Part shown: in pieces, positions 29,823-31,248 of the stretch
Layout of the letters: every line of letters begins with the position of its first letter
Position numbering within the stretch: position 1 is the first letter of the stretch
Source: Oscillospiraceae bacterium
Lineage (GTDB): Bacteria > Bacillota > Clostridia > Oscillospirales > Ruminococcaceae
NCBI GenBank assembly: GCA_900770195.1
Contig: CAAGJI010000026.1
Location: 1-31,248 of the forward strand
Length of the DNA: 31,248 nucleotides
Direction of reading: 5' to 3'
The notes under the pieces: model-generated
Told to the model about the DNA's origin: nothing
Seen by the model: the letters and a program-made list of their open reading frames with translations, nothing else
Databases searched by the model: none
Made by a program: the position numbers and the translations under genes

Positions 29823-30563
29823 TTACTGTTCAGGAGCAGGTGTATCAGCTCCGTCAAGAGGATTTTCATCAACCTTTTCAACAGATGTTACTCTGTAAGC
29901 AAAAACAGGTGTTTCATCTGCTGAAGCTCTTGCATCAATAATTGCGACTTTCCAAGGAACAATAACAGTATTATTCGGGTCGGAAGAGTTAATCATATAT
30001 GAAACTGTGAGATATGTTCCGTCCGCCTGTTTGTCGCCGACAGCATAGACTTCTGAAAGTCCGAGAGTAATGCCTCTGTCCCAGTATGTATACTGATTTT
30101 TGTCAGCATCATATGTTATTCCGTCAAAATTTTCAGGAAGTGACGGGAGATTTTTTGTTCCGTCGTATGTATTAAAAGCTGTTCTTGCAAAAATCTTTAC
30201 AGCTGAACCGTCAATCACATATTTTCCGTCGCCGTCATCATCTGTGGCAAGGTTAAAAGTTGTACCTGTTTTTACGAGAACATAGTAAAGATATGTCCAG
30301 AATGAATTGTTGTCGTCAACGTTGAAAGTTATGTCAGGATTTTCAGTATTTGCCATAATCATAGCATCAATAATGCCTGTCATTTCGTCAGCTCTGTCAG
30401 GCCAGTTAAGGTCGGTTACAGCCGGTTCCGAACTGCTGTTTTCCGTGTTATTTATGGAAATGTCAGCTTTTGAACCCTTTTTGTTTCCGCAACCTGAAAG
30501 TGAAACACATGATGCAGTAAGTAATCCTGCAAGTAAAAGTGCTGTTATTCTGTGTTTATTCAT
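29823..30563 (-). CDS. Secreted lipoprotein of unknown function
   Basis: A 246-residue exported lipoprotein: basic N terminus (MNKHR), hydrophobic core and lipobox LSGC with C25, then a Ser/Asn/Glu-rich spacer. The mature part is acidic and probably beta-rich, with a D-x-D-G-D-G stretch at residues 108-113 (DDDGDGKYVIDG) that resembles a calcium loop, although position 12 of the loop is Gly instead of Glu or Asp. No family is recognised. The start is the ATG at 30563 with AAGGAG upstream; 17 extra residues before it come from leader sequence. It heads the minus-strand operon and is followed five bases later by the CPBP protease gene. Confidence 0.75.
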   Translation of the reverse strand: MNKHRITALLLAGLLTASCVSLSGCGNKKGSKADISINNTENSSSEPAVTDLNWPDRADEMTGIIDAMIMANTENPDITFNVDDNNSFWTYLYYVLVKTGTTFNLATDDDGDGKYVIDGSAVKIFARTAFNTYDGTKNLPSLPENFDGITYDADKNQYTYWDRGITLGLSEVYAVGDKQADGTYLTVSYMINSSDPNNTVIVPWKVAIIDARASADETPVFAYRVTSVEKVDENPLDGADTPAPEQ

Positions 30564-30623
30564 TTGAAAATTTTCTCCTTTAAGATAATTATTAAGATAA
30601 GTTATTTGAATCAATCACTATAT

Positions 30624-30652
30624 ATTTTATATTATTTACATCAAAATGTCAA
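30624..30652 (-). promoter_or_regulatory. Sigma-A promoter of the minus-strand operon
   Basis: On the minus strand TTGACA (30647-30652) and TAAAAT (30624-30629) are 17 bases apart, about 60 bases ahead of the lipoprotein start codon. Confidence 0.75.
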
Positions 30653-30699
30653 GTATTATTTCGTATAAAAAAATAATTTTTGAAAATCTGAAAAATACA

Positions 30700-30728
30700 T
30701 TGATTTATTCATAAAAATATGATAGAAT
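30700..30728 (+). promoter_or_regulatory. Possible plus-strand promoter reading into the repeat
   Basis: TTGATT (30700-30705), 17 bases, TAGAAT (30723-30728). No real gene follows: an ATG at 30732 opens only nine codons before the repeat begins. It could be chance in AT-rich DNA. Confidence 0.3.
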
Positions 30729-30756
30729 AAAATGGAGAAACAGATTTTACTTAATT

Positions 30757-31054
30757 ATTAATAATGAGGAATTAGGAGTTAGGAATGAGGAATTAAGGTG
30801 TCAGCTGTCGCTGACGGATTTAAAACCTCTCCGTCACAGCTACGCTGTGCCACCTCTCCTTAAAAGGAGAGGCTATAAATGGAAATTTTTTATTAAATTT
30901 GCAAGGTTGTTTTTAAGGCTCTCCTTTCAAGGAGAGCTGTCAGCGAATGCTGACTGAGAGGTGTTCTCCCCTTGGGGAGCTGTCACAAAGTGACAGAGGG
31001 GGATTTGTTGGCTTTGCCGACACCACGACTCCTCACTCCTAATTCCTCATTAAT
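30757..31054. repeat. MITE-like palindromic repeat, copy B
   Basis: About 300 bases with terminal inverted repeats: the outer AATGAGGAATTAGGAGT of the left end (from 30764) equals the reverse complement of the right end (to 31052). The inner GGTGTC of the left end matches GACACC before 31025. The interior begins like copy A (TCAGC/GCTGA, CACAGC/GCTGTG and CCTCTCCTT/AAGGAGAGG hairpins), but after the third hairpin a different module follows: CTCCCC/GGGGAG and CTGTCAC/GTGACAG around 30966-31001. The GCGAC/GTCGC module of copy A is absent. Confidence 0.8.
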
Positions 31055-31075
31055 AAAAGCATTCTTATGTTTTGG

Positions 31076-31248
31076 ACACGGAAATCAATTTTCAGATTTA
31101 AGCCTCTCCTTTTAAGGAGAGGTGGGCGACGTAGTCGCTCGGAGAGGTTAATTTTGCTTACAAATTCAATTAAAATCACATTTAAAGTGACTGGTTTAAT
31201 CCTCTCAGGCAGCTAAAGCTGACAGCTCTCCTTAAAAGGAGAGCCTTA
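31076..31248. repeat. Inverted partial copy C of the palindromic repeat, open at the window end
   Basis: Reverse-complemented, this stretch matches 4430-4600 of copy A almost base for base, including the spacer TAAATCTGAAAATTGATTTC, the GCGAC/GTCGC hairpin and the GTCAGC/GCTGAC hairpin, with roughly ten differences. It lies 21 bases after the right end of copy B, in opposite orientation to copy A, and continues beyond the window. Confidence 0.8.

Noticed and set aside
30564..30614. N-terminal extension of the lipoprotein from 30614
   Set aside because: It would bury the signal peptide behind 17 residues and overlap the ribosome binding site; ATG 30563 gives a normal lipoprotein signal.
1..31248. 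tRNA, rRNA or other standard RNA genes
   Set aside because: No CCA-ended cloverleaf, rRNA core segment or common ncRNA signature was found by eye on either strand; a covariance-model search was not possible.

Overview
The window comes from an AT-rich, low-GC Gram-positive anaerobe of the Clostridia, most likely a Ruminococcus-like member of the Oscillospiraceae. The grounds are the ispH/ribosomal S1 gene fusion, the tepA-uppP-spoIIIE cluster, the cmk-plsC-ispH order, the NADP-type glutamate dehydrogenase next to glutamate synthase, a DUF5685 gene beside a J-protein gene, and AAAGGAG-type ribosome binding sites. No rRNA or tRNA gene and no CRISPR array is visible. The genus is an inference.

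Layout. (1) 1-952: the 3' part of an IS630-family element whose transposase lies in two frames. It abuts a minus-strand pair, a truncated DUF4956 membrane protein and a VTC-domain polyphosphate polymerase-like protein. (2) 2223-4274: a self-contained three-gene operon with promoter and terminator (zinc-ribbon membrane protein, DUF5685 protein, J-domain protein ending in a cysteine string). (3) 4286-4634: a MITE-like palindromic repeat; related copies lie at 30757-31248 and a remnant at 8068-8110. (4) 4667-8051: a ribbon-helix-helix regulator and clpB, under a promoter overlapped by a good dyad and preceded by a 14-codon upstream ORF. (5) 8132-18336: a nine-gene housekeeping operon (tepA, uppP, ftsK/spoIIIE, an MBL-fold lipoprotein, a DUF3006 protein, a flavoprotein, cmk, plsC, ispH-S1), closed by a terminator. 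(6) 18522-26443: nitrogen assimilation, with gdhA as a single unit and then gltB-gltD behind an attenuator-like leader. (7) 30652 down to 26452, minus strand: a five-gene operon (lipoprotein, CPBP protease, YczE-like membrane protein, CbiG-like protein, AlkD-like protein). (8) 30757-31248: two more copies or parts of the palindromic repeat, running off the window end.

How the genes work together. GdhA, GltB and GltD supply glutamate. ClpB rescues aggregated proteins and is probably co-regulated with the RHH protein encoded just upstream. The large operon joins envelope functions (undecaprenyl phosphate recycling, phospholipid acylation, DNA translocation), nucleotide supply, isoprenoid precursor synthesis and translation (S1). 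The best candidates for undescribed biology are the cysteine-rich operon at 2292-4223, the modular inverted-repeat element, the internal ribosome binding site that could release free S1 from the ispH-S1 gene, the RHH/uORF arrangement before clpB, the gltB leader, and the degenerate CbiG-like gene that stands alone.
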